This document shows, one piece after another, positions 1 through 9,912 of a stretch of DNA of 64,000 nt. The stretch is taken from positions 1,488,001-1,552,000 of the forward strand of contig NZ_CP187926.1 in assembly GCF_049933045.1 (NCBI RefSeq). Direction: 5' to 3'. The notes below the pieces were generated by a model. It did not search any database. It was not told where the DNA came from and was given only the letters and a program-made list of their open reading frames with translations. Source of the DNA: Pseudocolwellia sp049933045. Its GTDB lineage: Bacteria > Pseudomonadota > Gammaproteobacteria > Enterobacterales > Alteromonadaceae. The translations under genes were made by a program, and so were the position numbers. Positions within the stretch are counted from its first letter, which is position 1, and every line of letters starts with the position of its first letter.

Positions 1-208
1 TCCAGGTTATTTGTTCCAAGAACGCAATAGTCCATTTTCATAATTTAATATCTCATCGTTTAATATGGTTTTAGTAAAGTTTGTGTTGTTCAGGTTTTAC
101 AAACCAAAGTATACCCATGCAAATATTCACGAACAATACCTGTGACTGTATAATGGATATGCATATTTGTATGGAACGAACTGTGAATTTTAGAGCTCAG
201 GTGTATCT

Positions 209-1114
209 TTATTTACTAAGTTCAGAGGCTAAATAATCAAATATAACTCGTAACTTACGGCTAGTTTTTAATTCTCTATGGCTAACGAGCCATGTATCTT
301 TTTCAAAAGCAGGAAATGATGGTAAAACTCTTTCAACTAAATGTTCGGCATCGCCAATACTTTCCATCATGAAGCCAATACCAGCAACATGTTTTACCAT
401 TTCCCATTGAACGAGGTGATTAGCTACAATGATAGGGAAGTTATTTAAACTTAAGTCAAAACCAAATTTTTTTAGGTATGAAATAATACTATTTGAATGA
501 TCAACGCCTAGGAATACAGATTCTTTTAAATCTTGTGGTGATTTTCTATGTTTCAAATTTTGTACATAACTTTTAGAAGCGTATAAATGCCCTTTGACTT
601 TTTTAACACGCTTTGCAATAAGTTCTTGTTGGGTTGGTCGATAATTGCGGATAGCAATATCAGCCTCGCGGCGAGATAGATCGCTAGTATCGGTTGAAGC
701 AATTATTTCTATCTCAATTTTTGGCCATTGATTCCGTAATTTTTCTATTATAGGTGGAAGAATAAAAGCCGAAATAATTTCTGTAGCACTTATACAAACA
801 CTTCCTTCTACTGTTTCAGCATGACCCGACGCCATGAGTGATAAATTATTAGCGGCATCTCTCATTACTTTAACTTGTGCCATCAAGTCAGTTCCACTTT
901 GTGTAAGCACTAGCCCTGAGTTTGTTCTTTCAAACAATGAAACACCTAGTTCTTTTTCTAATGCAGAAATTTGTTTGCCAATGGTTGGTTGCGTCATCCC
1001 TAGTGATCGAGCAGCTGCGGATAGGGAACCTTCCTCTGCAGTAACAAGAAATGCACGAGCTCTATTCCAATCAAACTTAATGGAGCGTCTATCCATAAAA
1101 TATGTATATCCCAT
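209..1114 (-). CDS. LysR-family transcriptional regulator
   Basis: This 301-residue protein has the standard LysR layout. A winged helix-turn-helix occupies roughly residues 15-75 (AFLVTAEEGSLSAAARSLG, then TQPTIGKQISALEKELG), and a periplasmic-binding-protein-like effector domain fills the rest. LysR proteins are cytoplasmic dimers or tetramers that bind promoters in response to a small ligand. The ligand cannot be told here and the neighbour asnB is probably not a clue, because a strong terminator separates them. A second Met at residue 7 (position 1096) is an equally good start; neither has a clear Shine-Dalgarno. No divergent target gene lies immediately upstream, since asnB is on the same strand and behind its own terminator. 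Confidence 0.9.
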   Translation of the reverse strand: MGYTYFMDRRSIKFDWNRARAFLVTAEEGSLSAAARSLGMTQPTIGKQISALEKELGVSLFERTNSGLVLTQSGTDLMAQVKVMRDAANNLSLMASGHAETVEGSVCISATEIISAFILPPIIEKLRNQWPKIEIEIIASTDTSDLSRREADIAIRNYRPTQQELIAKRVKKVKGHLYASKSYVQNLKHRKSPQDLKESVFLGVDHSNSIISYLKKFGFDLSLNNFPIIVANHLVQWEMVKHVAGIGFMMESIGDAEHLVERVLPSFPAFEKDTWLVSHRELKTSRKLRVIFDYLASELSK

Positions 1115-1213
1115 ATATATTAGTGTTGTAGAAGTATCTATATTAGCAACAAGTTTATAAAGAAACGACTTCTACTATAAAAATGTAAAGGAGGAAAAAC
1201 AAAATGTAGACAT

Positions 1214-1244
1214 AAAAAAACCAGTCATTTGACTGGTTTTTTTT
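1214..1244 (-). terminator. Rho-independent terminator of asnB
   Basis: CCAGTC (1221-1226) and GACTGG (1231-1236) form a 6-bp stem flanked by an A-run on the left and a T-run on the right, so the hairpin can terminate in both directions. It lies just downstream of asnB and upstream of the LysR gene. Confidence 0.85.
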
Positions 1245-1266
1245 GTTTAAAGCAAAGCTTCAAATC

Positions 1267-2937
1267 TTATTTTTTGTAACTTTCGTTATGTACACTTAAA
1301 ACAGCACGACCCGATGGATCAGCGTTGTTTTGAAAGCTTTCATCCCAAGCTAATGCTTCTTCAGTACTACAAGCAACAGACTTGCCACCAATTATACAGT
1401 CTGCAGCAGATGGTAGTGGGTATTTATCTTCAAAGATACAACGGTAGTAATAGCCTTCTTTGCTATCAGGTGTGTTTACAGGAAATCTGTATTCAGCACT
1501 TTCAAGTTCATGGTCAGTTACTTGTGTTTCAATAAACTCTTTCAAGCTATCGATCCAAGAATAACCTACACCATCAGAGAATTGCTCTTTTTGACGCCAC
1601 AAAATTTCTTTTGGTAAATAACCTTCAAAAGATTCACGTAAAATGGCTTTTTCCATTTTACCGTTCCCACACAACTTATCTTCTGGGTTGATGCGCATTG
1701 CAACATCCATAAAGTTTTTGTCTAGGAATGGTACGCGTGCTTCAATTCCCCAAGCCGACATAGATTTGTTTGCACGAAGACAATCAAATTTATGTAAACG
1801 GTCAAGCTTACGGTTAAGCTCTTCATGAAATTCTTTAGCGTTTGGCGCTTTATGGAAGTATAAGTAACCACCGAAAATTTCATCAGCACCTTCACCAGAA
1901 AGAACCATCTTAATACCCATAGCTTTAATTTTACGTGCCATTAAATACATAGGGGTAGATGCACGAATAGTCGTTACATCGTAAGTTTCTAAATGATAGA
2001 TAACTTCCTTAAGTGCATCGATACCTTCTTGCTCAGTAAAGATAACTGAGTGATGAATTGTACCAATACTGTCTGCAACGGTTTGTGCTGCAATTAAATC
2101 TGGAGAACCTTCTAAGCCACACGCGAACGAGTGAACTTTAGGCCACCAAGCTTCAGATAAGTCATTTTCTTCAATACGGCGAGCCGCAAATTTTTGCGTG
2201 ATAGCAGAAATAAGTGAAGAATCTAAACCACCTGAAAGTAATACACCATAAGGCACATCAGTCATTAAATGACTTTTAACCGATTCTTCTAATGCTTCGC
2301 GAATCTTGGTAGTGCTTGTTGTGTTGTCTTTAATCGCATCGTATTTGTGCCAGTTACGGTTGTAGTACTTTTGTACTTCACCTACACGACTATCTAAAAT
2401 ATGTCCTGGAGGGAATTCGCTCACTGTTTTACAAATCGGCATTAATGCTTTCATTTCTGAAGCAACGTAAAAGTTACCGTCAGCATCGTAGCCCGTGTAA
2501 AGTGGAATAATACCCATATGATCACGTGCGATTAGGTAAGAGTTGTCTGTTTCGTTATATAAACAAAATGCAAACATACCTTGAAGCTTATCAACAAACT
2601 CAACACCAAACTCTTCATATAAAGGAAGAATAACTTCACAGTCAGAACCTGTTTTAAAGGTGTAATCAACGTTTAAGTTTTTAGCGAGTTCTTTATGGTT
2701 ATAAATTTCACCATTAACCGCTAAAACGTTTGTTTTGTCTTGATTGTATAGTGGTTGAGCGCCGTTTTCAGTATCTACAATTGAAAGACGTTCATGAACT
2801 AAGATGGCGTTGTCATTGCTGTAAACACCTGACCAATCTGGTCCGCGATGACGTAAAAGGCGAGAAAGTTCTATTGCTTTTGGGCGTAATTCTTCAGCCC
2901 CGTTTTTTATATCTAATATACCAAAGATCGAACACAT
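1267..2937 (-). CDS. asnB: asparagine synthase B (glutamine-hydrolysing)
   Basis: This is a full-length 556-residue AsnB, which converts aspartate, glutamine and ATP to asparagine, glutamate, AMP and PPi in the cytoplasm. The N-terminal class II glutamine amidotransferase domain starts MCSIFGILD, so Cys2 is the nucleophile after Met removal. The synthetase domain carries the PP-loop LLSGGLDSS near residue 232 and a typical VLSGEGADEIFGGY loop further on. Length matches E. coli AsnB (about 554). It stands alone, with a terminator downstream and a ~255-bp divergent intergenic region shared with the pyroglutamyl-peptidase-like gene. Confidence 0.97.
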   Translation of the reverse strand: MCSIFGILDIKNGAEELRPKAIELSRLLRHRGPDWSGVYSNDNAILVHERLSIVDTENGAQPLYNQDKTNVLAVNGEIYNHKELAKNLNVDYTFKTGSDCEVILPLYEEFGVEFVDKLQGMFAFCLYNETDNSYLIARDHMGIIPLYTGYDADGNFYVASEMKALMPICKTVSEFPPGHILDSRVGEVQKYYNRNWHKYDAIKDNTTSTTKIREALEESVKSHLMTDVPYGVLLSGGLDSSLISAITQKFAARRIEENDLSEAWWPKVHSFACGLEGSPDLIAAQTVADSIGTIHHSVIFTEQEGIDALKEVIYHLETYDVTTIRASTPMYLMARKIKAMGIKMVLSGEGADEIFGGYLYFHKAPNAKEFHEELNRKLDRLHKFDCLRANKSMSAWGIEARVPFLDKNFMDVAMRINPEDKLCGNGKMEKAILRESFEGYLPKEILWRQKEQFSDGVGYSWIDSLKEFIETQVTDHELESAEYRFPVNTPDSKEGYYYRCIFEDKYPLPSAADCIIGGKSVACSTEEALAWDESFQNNADPSGRAVLSVHNESYKK

Positions 2938-3192
2938 TGAAGCGCTACTCCTTTATAGTTAAATTATAATTGCTAGATTATACAATCGTTTATTGTTTGA
3001 ACAATTTTTTTGACAGTGTCTTGAGGTGTATTTTTCAGGTTTAAAAGAAAAGAAACATTGAACAAGTAGTCAGAGTTGCCACTTTGCCATTTTTGCAGAA
3101 AAAATCAATATAAATATGGCTAATGATCTCATTTTCTTTTGTGTATACTATGATTTATTAAGATAACAATTCAAAACAGGTATGTTTTATTC

Positions 3193-4350
3193 ATGTTAAT
3201 TACGAAGAAGTTGGCGTGCTGTATCGCCTTAGCATTTTCTACATTAAGTATTAACGCTCAATCGTTCACTATAGAAGAACAACGACTAGATAAAGCCACT
3301 AAAGTAATACCCGCTATTACATCAGCGCTTTCTGATCGCGTTAATCTCTTTATTGAACAAATTAACAAAGCAAATAATTTAACTGTGTTGAGTCAATTAT
3401 CCATTAGACATGGAAAGGGCATATGGACAGATGCCAAATTATATTTTAAAAATACTAATCATTATGATGATCGACCTTTATATTGGGCTCGACTTCAAAT
3501 GTCTAAAGCTTTAAAACAGACTAAAGCTTTTAAAGAATCATTACCTGATCAACAAAGTAAGTTACTTTGGCAGTTCGAAATATATTCTCGTGGCCAAACT
3601 GACGTTAAATTCGATCAATACACAACTAAAAGAATTCTAGTTACAGGCTTTGACCCTTTTTTATTAGATAGAAACATAAAACAAAGTAATCCGTCGGGCG
3701 TTGCCGCTATTGTTTTAGATAATTTGGTTATTAGCGTTGAAGGTCAGAGTGCAGAAATTGAAACGTTAATTTTGCCTGTTCGATATGCAGACTTTGATCA
3801 AGGTATGGTTGAAGAATTATTAACACCGTATTTTAGAGAAAACCCTGTTGATATGATTATTACAACAGGAATGGGAAGAAGCAGCTTCGAATTAGAACGT
3901 TTTACAGGATTAAGACGAAGTGCACTTTTACCTGATAATGCAAATGTGATGACAGGAGCTAGTCGAAATAACCCTCTTGTCCCTACGTTACATGACATCC
4001 CATTAAAAGGACCTGAATTTTTAGAATTCACTTTACCTGTTGATGAGATGAAAACAGCAAGTGGTTTTTATCCAATAAAAGATAACCGAGTAGTAAGTAC
4101 TAAGAACGAAATATTGAGGATAACCGCTTTAACTGAATTAATAAATGAAATATCAGTAGAAGGCACTGGCGGTGGTTATATATCAAATGAACTATCGTAT
4201 AGAAGCTTATTATTACGAGATTTATATAACCCAGTTTTACCTGTTGGCCATATCCACACACCAAGTATTAAAGGATATGATGAAGGTAAGATAAAGTTAA
4301 TTTTATCTCAATTAAAAGGTATGTTGACCCAAGCATCAAAAACCCTTTAA
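3193..4350 (+). CDS. secreted pyroglutamyl-peptidase-I-like protein, catalytic Cys replaced by Ser
   Basis: The 385-residue protein starts with a Sec-type signal peptide (hydrophobic to about residue 22, NAQ cleavage region). A ~120-residue extension follows, then a domain resembling pyroglutamyl peptidase I (family C15): RILVTGFDPF near residue 147, GMGRSSFELERFTGLR at 226-241 with the family Glu, and VGHIHTP with the family His at 355. In true enzymes the nucleophilic Cys lies in a GTxxCN motif. Here the aligned segment is GGGYISNE, so Ser331 takes the Cys position. The protein is probably not a classical cysteine peptidase; it may be a pseudoenzyme or have a changed chemistry. Periplasmic location is also unusual for this family. 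Confidence 0.75.
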   Translation: MLITKKLACCIALAFSTLSINAQSFTIEEQRLDKATKVIPAITSALSDRVNLFIEQINKANNLTVLSQLSIRHGKGIWTDAKLYFKNTNHYDDRPLYWARLQMSKALKQTKAFKESLPDQQSKLLWQFEIYSRGQTDVKFDQYTTKRILVTGFDPFLLDRNIKQSNPSGVAAIVLDNLVISVEGQSAEIETLILPVRYADFDQGMVEELLTPYFRENPVDMIITTGMGRSSFELERFTGLRRSALLPDNANVMTGASRNNPLVPTLHDIPLKGPEFLEFTLPVDEMKTASGFYPIKDNRVVSTKNEILRITALTELINEISVEGTGGGYISNELSYRSLLLRDLYNPVLPVGHIHTPSIKGYDEGKIKLILSQLKGMLTQASKTL

Positions 4351-4382
4351 TACATTTATGATTACTAACAAATATAACGCAT

Positions 4383-4421
4383 AAAAAAACGCCCTTTAGT
4401 AATTTACAAAAGGGCGTTTTT
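4383..4421. terminator. bidirectional terminator
   Basis: An A-run, ACGCCCTTT, a 10-nt loop, AAAGGGCGT and a T-run lie between the convergent pyroglutamyl-peptidase-like gene and mltD. The symmetry of the A and T runs allows termination on both strands. Confidence 0.9.
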
Positions 4422-4465
4422 ATTTAATCCTGTCTTTAAAAAAACTTCACAATAATTATTAATTA

Positions 4466-6040
4466 TTACATTACCGCTATTTTAAGTTTTTGACCTGGTT
4501 GTAAATATTCATTCCTTGTTAAGTTATTCCAAACCTCTAAATCTTTGATCTTCACTTTAAACTTATTCGCAATTCGCGCAAATGAATCTCCACGTTTCAC
4601 ACTATAAGTTATCGTATTAGATTGTGATCCTTTAAAAATCACGAGCTTTTGACCTAACTTTAATGTTGATTTAGCAGAAATGTTATTCCACTTAACAATG
4701 TTTTTAGTTGATACATTATGAGCTTTACTAATATCCCACAAAGTATCACCTGATTTAACAATATGTGTTTGCTTGGTTTGACTCGGTTTACTTGGGGCTA
4801 CCTTACTAGAAGCAAGCGCTAAGTGTTCAGGCAAAACATAGCTTCCATCTTTAGGCGCGACAGGTATCAATAGATGTTTACCTGCACGTATATTAGTACC
4901 TGATATTTTATTAATGGTTTTAATTGAATCTATATCAATATGAAATTTCTGAGCTATTTTACCTAAGCTGTCACCAGACTTTATTTGATAACGCTGCCAC
5001 ACCATTCTATCTTTTTTAGAGAGTAACGCGATTTTTTCATTAAATTTCACGATATTTTCTTCAGGTAAAAGAAAGCTAGTTTTGTGATTAGGATCTGTTG
5101 CCCATTGGTTAAAACCAGGGTTGAGGTCTTGAAACTCTTCTAACGATAATTCAGCCAAAGAAGCAGCTACCGTTAAGTCAATTTGTGAATTAACAGGAAC
5201 AGAGCCAACAACTTTTTTATTATCAATAGGGTAGAGCTCAATATCAAATTCATGAGAACGTTCGATAATATCAATAATTGCCAGTAACTTAGGCACATAA
5301 TCTCTCGTTTCTTTTGGAAGCTCTAATTCCCAGTAATGAGTAGGTCTCTTTTTACGTGCATTCTTACGCATAGCACGTTGAACTCGACCTTCACCAGAGT
5401 TGTATGCAGCTAGAGCTAACATCCAATCACCATCGAAAAACTTGTTCAAGTAATTTAAGTATTGAATAGCACTTTGGGTTGAAGCAACTACATCACGTCT
5501 ACCGTCATACCACCAGTTTTGCTGTAAACCAAAGTGTTTACCTGTACTTGGAATAAATTGCCACAATCCTGAAGCGTCGACACTTGAACGTGCGTAAGGG
5601 TTAAATGCACTTTCCACTAAAGGTAAAAGGGCAATTTCAATAGGAATATTGTTTTTTTCAAGTTCTTCTATAATATAAAATAGGAAAGGTTCTGAGCGTT
5701 TAAGAAGGTTATTCAATGCAGTGGGATGTTTTAAATAATTATTCCTGTGTTTTATAACACTTTCATTAATCGGAATATCTAACACTAAATTATTTTTTAT
5801 ACGATCCCAAACATTGGAATATTCGACTAGTTCAGCCACTTTAATAACTTCAGCTGAAGTTGTATTTGGTGTTTCTTGCTGAATACCTTGAACCAACATA
5901 CGATGTATGTCTGACGGTTTAGCTGCATTTTCTGGCTTAATTTGTTGATTATCTTCTTGTTCGTCTTGCTGATATAAAGCGGTGCTTTGACACCCAGCTA
6001 AGGCGATAGATAATGCTAATGATAAAGAAATATACTTCAT
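4466..6040 (-). CDS. mltD: membrane-bound lytic murein transglycosylase D with three LysM domains
   Basis: MltD cleaves the glycan strands of peptidoglycan between MurNAc and GlcNAc, forming 1,6-anhydroMurNAc ends, and is anchored in the outer membrane. The 524-residue product begins with a lipoprotein signal (ALAGCQS, lipid-modified Cys17). The SLT domain follows at roughly residues 105-260 and contains the catalytic Glu in LVESAFNPYARS and the AYNSGEGRV motif. Three LysM peptidoglycan-binding repeats lie in the C-terminal third (YQIKSGDSLGKIAQ, HIVKSGDTLWDISK, YSVKRGDSFARIAN). Length and architecture agree with gammaproteobacterial MltD. It lies downstream of gloB on the same strand, the conserved order in this group. 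Confidence 0.96.
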   Translation of the reverse strand: MKYISLSLALSIALAGCQSTALYQQDEQEDNQQIKPENAAKPSDIHRMLVQGIQQETPNTTSAEVIKVAELVEYSNVWDRIKNNLVLDIPINESVIKHRNNYLKHPTALNNLLKRSEPFLFYIIEELEKNNIPIEIALLPLVESAFNPYARSSVDASGLWQFIPSTGKHFGLQQNWWYDGRRDVVASTQSAIQYLNYLNKFFDGDWMLALAAYNSGEGRVQRAMRKNARKKRPTHYWELELPKETRDYVPKLLAIIDIIERSHEFDIELYPIDNKKVVGSVPVNSQIDLTVAASLAELSLEEFQDLNPGFNQWATDPNHKTSFLLPEENIVKFNEKIALLSKKDRMVWQRYQIKSGDSLGKIAQKFHIDIDSIKTINKISGTNIRAGKHLLIPVAPKDGSYVLPEHLALASSKVAPSKPSQTKQTHIVKSGDTLWDISKAHNVSTKNIVKWNNISAKSTLKLGQKLVIFKGSQSNTITYSVKRGDSFARIANKFKVKIKDLEVWNNLTRNEYLQPGQKLKIAVM

Positions 6041-6153
6041 GAAAATTTCGATTCGTTAAAAGTGGCGCCAGTGTTACTTATTTAGAATATATATTCAATA
6101 AAGAGTCTGTAACTTACTGTAAACTCTTTTTTGCTATTACAGACTAAACTCCA

Positions 6154-6963
6154 TTAAAACTCATTTTTCCATAATCTTAATTGAATAAATGTTTCTAAAT
6201 CCGAAGCTAAGTTTTTGTCACTAAACACTTCTACACTTTGCTTTATATTATTGTCGAAACATCTTAAAAAAGGATTCACTTTCTTTTCAATACAAATAGA
6301 AGTAGGGATGCTACTTTGACCTTTCTCTCGTAACTTGCTGACATAGTTATAATAGTTAACCAGCTCTTCATTTGTTGGATCAACCGTTAACGCAAAAGCT
6401 AAATTAGCCATAGTATATTCATGGGCGCAATATACACGGGTTTTTTCAGGTAGTGCCGATAAGGAATTTAATGAATGATACAGTTCTTCACTGGTGCCAT
6501 CAAAAACACGTCCACAACCGGCTGAAAATAATGTATCACCACAAAATAAGTTATCTTCCATCAAATATGCAACATGCCCTAATGTATGCCCAGGTATATC
6601 GATAACCTGACAGCTAATATTTAACGATTCGTCATGAATGACATCACCATCTTTCACTTTTATGTTACTGTATTTTTGTGCTTCTTTTGTTGGACCATAG
6701 GTTGTTACAGGCCAAGATTTTTCGTTACAGAATGCTACAAGCTTTTCTACACCGCCCACATGATCACTATGACGATGGGTAATATATATAGTAGAAAGTT
6801 GTAGGTTATTTTCTTCTATATATTGGATACATACGTCTGCATCACCAGGATCAACTAATCCAACATGTTGACTTATTTTTGAATGAATACACCAAATATA
6901 GTTATCGTTAAATGCTTTAATCGCTTTAATTACGAGAGGGTTATCAGATTGAATTGATTGCAT
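6154..6963 (-). CDS. gloB: hydroxyacylglutathione hydrolase (glyoxalase II)
   Basis: Glyoxalase II hydrolyses S-lactoylglutathione to lactate and glutathione, completing methylglyoxal detoxification in the cytoplasm. The 269-residue sequence has the binuclear metal motif THRHSDHVGG, the downstream PGHTLGHVAYL and the FCGDTLFSAGCGR segment. The C-terminal HAGH domain (CAHEYTMANLAFA and onward) is also present. Length is slightly above the E. coli enzyme (251). It is divergent from the methyltransferase gene and followed by mltD, an order common in Vibrio and Alteromonadales. Confidence 0.95.
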   Translation of the reverse strand: MQSIQSDNPLVIKAIKAFNDNYIWCIHSKISQHVGLVDPGDADVCIQYIEENNLQLSTIYITHRHSDHVGGVEKLVAFCNEKSWPVTTYGPTKEAQKYSNIKVKDGDVIHDESLNISCQVIDIPGHTLGHVAYLMEDNLFCGDTLFSAGCGRVFDGTSEELYHSLNSLSALPEKTRVYCAHEYTMANLAFALTVDPTNEELVNYYNYVSKLREKGQSSIPTSICIEKKVNPFLRCFDNNIKQSVEVFSDKNLASDLETFIQLRLWKNEF

Positions 6964-7268
6964 AAGAAGTTTAAATTTACTATATAATTAGTGTGATGTA
7001 GCTATTATAAACTGTCTGTGTAGAATTCGGTATAAACCTTTTGTTTCTGGATTTTTCTTAAGGTCGTTTGTGCCTAAGATATTATTTTCACAGTAAGCTT
7101 TTGAATATTTAATAAGGCAAATATATAACGTGCCGCTTGCTACTCGAACATCTAACCCATGTTCGTTTAGAAAATCTATTAGATAGAGTTTATGCTAGCT
7201 TTGTACCTGTTTTAAATCGAATGAAATTGAAACCTAAAAGATCATAAAACCTTAGGAATATAAAGTAT

Positions 7269-8054
7269 ATGAAACCCGCTTTAGCTTTTAGAAAACAACG
7301 TCATCCTAAAAGTTGGCTACAAATACCTAACGGCGATATTATTCTTAATGAAATTAATGACGTTGTCGCTAAATGGTGTCCAAAGTTTTTTGGTTATCAT
7401 CTACTTAAAATTGGTGCGTTAAGTGGAGAAGTGAATTGTGATGACTCGCCAATTAACCATCATATAACCGTTTCAGAAGACGTTGAAAATGCTTCAGTGG
7501 TTGCCGATATAGATGATTTACCTTTTTTAGAACACAGCATAGATGTTTGTGTATTGAGTAATGTATTAGAATTTACAGGGGATCCCCATCACGTTGTGAG
7601 AGAAGCCAATAGGGTGCTTATTCCTAATGGCTACTTAGTCATAACAGGTTTTAATCCTTTTAGTTTAGCTGGCCTTAATCGATTTATACCTTACAGACGC
7701 CAACATTTCCCTTGGAATGAACGTTTTTTCTCTGCTATGCGCGTTAAAGATTGGTTACACCTTATGGGCTATGAAATTCTTGCAGATGAACACTTATTAC
7801 ATTCATCACTCGTTGGAGAGATCGGACAAGGTAAATTGATCGACTATTGGAATAAGTTTGCTAAAGCTTTTTTACCTCAATTAGCTTCGGTTTACGTTAT
7901 AGTGGCAAAAAAACGCGTTTTACCGCTAACGCCTATTAAGCCAAAATGGAAATTAAGCCCTAAGTTTTCACCTGTTAAAGTCGCAGGGATGAGCTCTAGC
8001 CACAAATCTCCGAAAAGAAATGTACTCAATACAAACACTACGGGTAGAAAATAA
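7269..8054 (+). CDS. class I SAM-dependent methyltransferase
   Basis: This 261-residue protein resembles the methyltransferase-11-type enzyme usually encoded divergently from gloB in gammaproteobacteria. The SAM-binding core is recognisable through the acidic strand and LPFLEHSIDVCVLSNVLEF (post-I region), followed by a PNGYLVITGFNPFSL segment. The classic glycine-rich motif I is weak, so the cofactor site is inferred from fold-level resemblance. The C-terminus from about residue 225 is basic and low in complexity (KPKWKLSPKFSPVK). The substrate is unknown. No partner gene is co-transcribed, and the ~300 bp upstream shows no structure I could assign. Confidence 0.8.
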   Translation: MKPALAFRKQRHPKSWLQIPNGDIILNEINDVVAKWCPKFFGYHLLKIGALSGEVNCDDSPINHHITVSEDVENASVVADIDDLPFLEHSIDVCVLSNVLEFTGDPHHVVREANRVLIPNGYLVITGFNPFSLAGLNRFIPYRRQHFPWNERFFSAMRVKDWLHLMGYEILADEHLLHSSLVGEIGQGKLIDYWNKFAKAFLPQLASVYVIVAKKRVLPLTPIKPKWKLSPKFSPVKVAGMSSSHKSPKRNVLNTNTTGRK

Positions 8055-8151
8055 TATTAAACAGTCAGATCCGCACGTAAGATCAAAAATTAATACCCAT
8101 AGTCATTAACAACATAAAAATTAACTAAATAAGATATTTGATACCTATATT

Positions 8152-8925
8152 ATGACATTCAAAACCATTACAAACTTAGAACTAGAAAATCACCTAACTA
8201 CACTTTTAAAGCCTTCTAAAATTAGAGACTTTTGTCCTAATGGTTTACAAGTTCAAGGTGCAGAAGTCATACAAAAAATAGTGACAGGTGTTACGGCGTC
8301 TCAGGCATTAATTAATGAAGCGATACGTTTAAAAGCTGATGCACTTCTTGTTCATCACGGTTATTTTTGGAAAAATGAATCTTACTTAATTAAAGGTATG
8401 AAACATCAACGAATAAAATCATTATTAGTAAACGACATTAACTTATTCGCTTATCATTTACCTTTAGATATTCATCCTGTTTTAGGAAACAATGCACAGC
8501 TTGCTAAATTATTAGACATTAACGTGACAGGACCTTTAGAGCTAGGTAATGAATACAGTGTAGCTATACAAGGTGAGTTTTCTCAGGATAAAACAGGTGA
8601 TGAATTAAAATCAATAATATCAACACGTTTAAATAGAGAATGCTTACATCTACAACCACCATCAAACAAACCAATTAAAACCATTGCTTGGTGTACAGGT
8701 GGCGGACAAAACTATATTGAATTAGCCGCAGAACAAGGCATTGACGCCTTCATTTCAGGTGAAGTATCAGAGCAAACTACACATATGGTAAATGAAATGG
8801 ATATTCACTTTTTCGCTGCAGGTCATCATGCAACAGAGCGTTATGGAGCAAAGGCTTTAGGTGAACATTTACAAGCTGAATTAGGTGTTGAAGTGATATT
8901 TATAGATATCGATAATCCAGTTTAA
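8152..8925 (+). CDS. Nif3-like dinuclear metal centre protein (YbgI family)
   Basis: The 257-residue product matches the NIF3/YbgI family, which forms hexameric toroids with a dinuclear metal site; E. coli YbgI has been proposed as a GTP cyclohydrolase 1 type 2 homologue, but its role is unsettled. Family motifs are visible: FCPNGLQVQG near the N-terminus, LLVHHGYFW with the paired His ligands, YHLPLDIHP with further metal ligands, and AAGHHATERYGAKALGEHL near the C-terminus. Length agrees with the short bacterial form. It ends 14 bp from the convergent ElyC-like gene. Confidence 0.92.
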   Translation: MTFKTITNLELENHLTTLLKPSKIRDFCPNGLQVQGAEVIQKIVTGVTASQALINEAIRLKADALLVHHGYFWKNESYLIKGMKHQRIKSLLVNDINLFAYHLPLDIHPVLGNNAQLAKLLDINVTGPLELGNEYSVAIQGEFSQDKTGDELKSIISTRLNRECLHLQPPSNKPIKTIAWCTGGGQNYIELAAEQGIDAFISGEVSEQTTHMVNEMDIHFFAAGHHATERYGAKALGEHLQAELGVEVIFIDIDNPV

Positions 8926-8939
8926 CGCTCCATTGCAAA

Positions 8940-9689
8940 CTAGCTTGTGAACCATTGAGCAATACGCCCGAGTAACTCATATAAAGTACGTGTTGTTTTT
9001 TCCAGAGTTGACACATTAGGTAGATTTAACAGTATTTCTGAAGACTCACCTTTATACAATAAATCTGTAGGTGCTAGAAGTGGTGACAAGTTTTGCATTT
9101 TAAAGTAGCGATAAGCTCTTGGCATATGTATGGCATTGGTGACTAAAACAAAATTCTTATTCTTTAATAAAGGAGACAGTAGCTCAGCTTCTTCTTTAGT
9201 GTCTTTAGGTCGCTCTTCTATAATAATTTTATCAGCGGGAATGCCAATACTTATCGCAGCTTCTTTAACCTTTTTGGCGTTAGATACTTCATCAGTAAAC
9301 GCATGACCAGATGTAATTAATATTGCTTCAGGGTGAAGCACAAAAATACGATGGGCTTCCATTAAGCGCTCTAAAGAGCAGGTCTTGAGTTGAGCAATAA
9401 CAGGTAATCTATTATTGGTAGTATGGCTACAACCGAGTACAACAATATAATCGACACTTTCTTGCAACTTTTCAAACATAGGAATTTCTTCATCAATCGA
9501 TTTAACTAATTGGTTAGAAACGATAGGAGTCGAACTTAATAAGAGTACAAAAAAACCAGCAACCAAGAAACGTTGCCCAAGCTTAGGCTTATATTTCAAA
9601 AGAATAATACTAATGAGTATAAGTAAAAGCGTTATATTTAATGGTGTTAATAATATACCTATTAGTTTTTTCAGAGAAAATAAAAGCAT
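8940..9689 (-). CDS. DUF218 / ElyC-YdcF family envelope protein
   Basis: This 249-residue protein has two N-terminal membrane helices (about residues 8-28 and 36-55) followed by a DUF218 domain, with YIVVLGCSH at the first strand, the ERLMEAHRI segment, LITSGHAF, and EERPKDTKEEAELLSPLL. The layout equals E. coli ElyC (about 259 residues), an inner-membrane factor linked to peptidoglycan and undecaprenyl-phosphate metabolism. Assignment to ElyC rather than SanA or YdcF rests on the two-helix N-terminus and the length. It is convergent with the NIF3 gene. Confidence 0.85.
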   Translation of the reverse strand: MLLFSLKKLIGILLTPLNITLLLILISIILLKYKPKLGQRFLVAGFFVLLLSSTPIVSNQLVKSIDEEIPMFEKLQESVDYIVVLGCSHTTNNRLPVIAQLKTCSLERLMEAHRIFVLHPEAILITSGHAFTDEVSNAKKVKEAAISIGIPADKIIIEERPKDTKEEAELLSPLLKNKNFVLVTNAIHMPRAYRYFKMQNLSPLLAPTDLLYKGESSEILLNLPNVSTLEKTTRTLYELLGRIAQWFTS

Positions 9690-9912
9690 GTTTATCAGTT
9701 TATTATTAATTAATAAGAGTCTTGCCTCAGTATAACGATTCCAAATATATTATTCATTGGAATTTTTGTAAATAGCCGTCTAAAAGTCTATTGCAATTTA
9801 ATTTTAACTAGTGTTTAATAAGCGCCATTGAAAATAATTTAATTGTCTACAAGTAAATATTTTATAGGTTTATCTATCTAAAATAACTTGTATATTTTAT
9901 CCATTTTTAATA

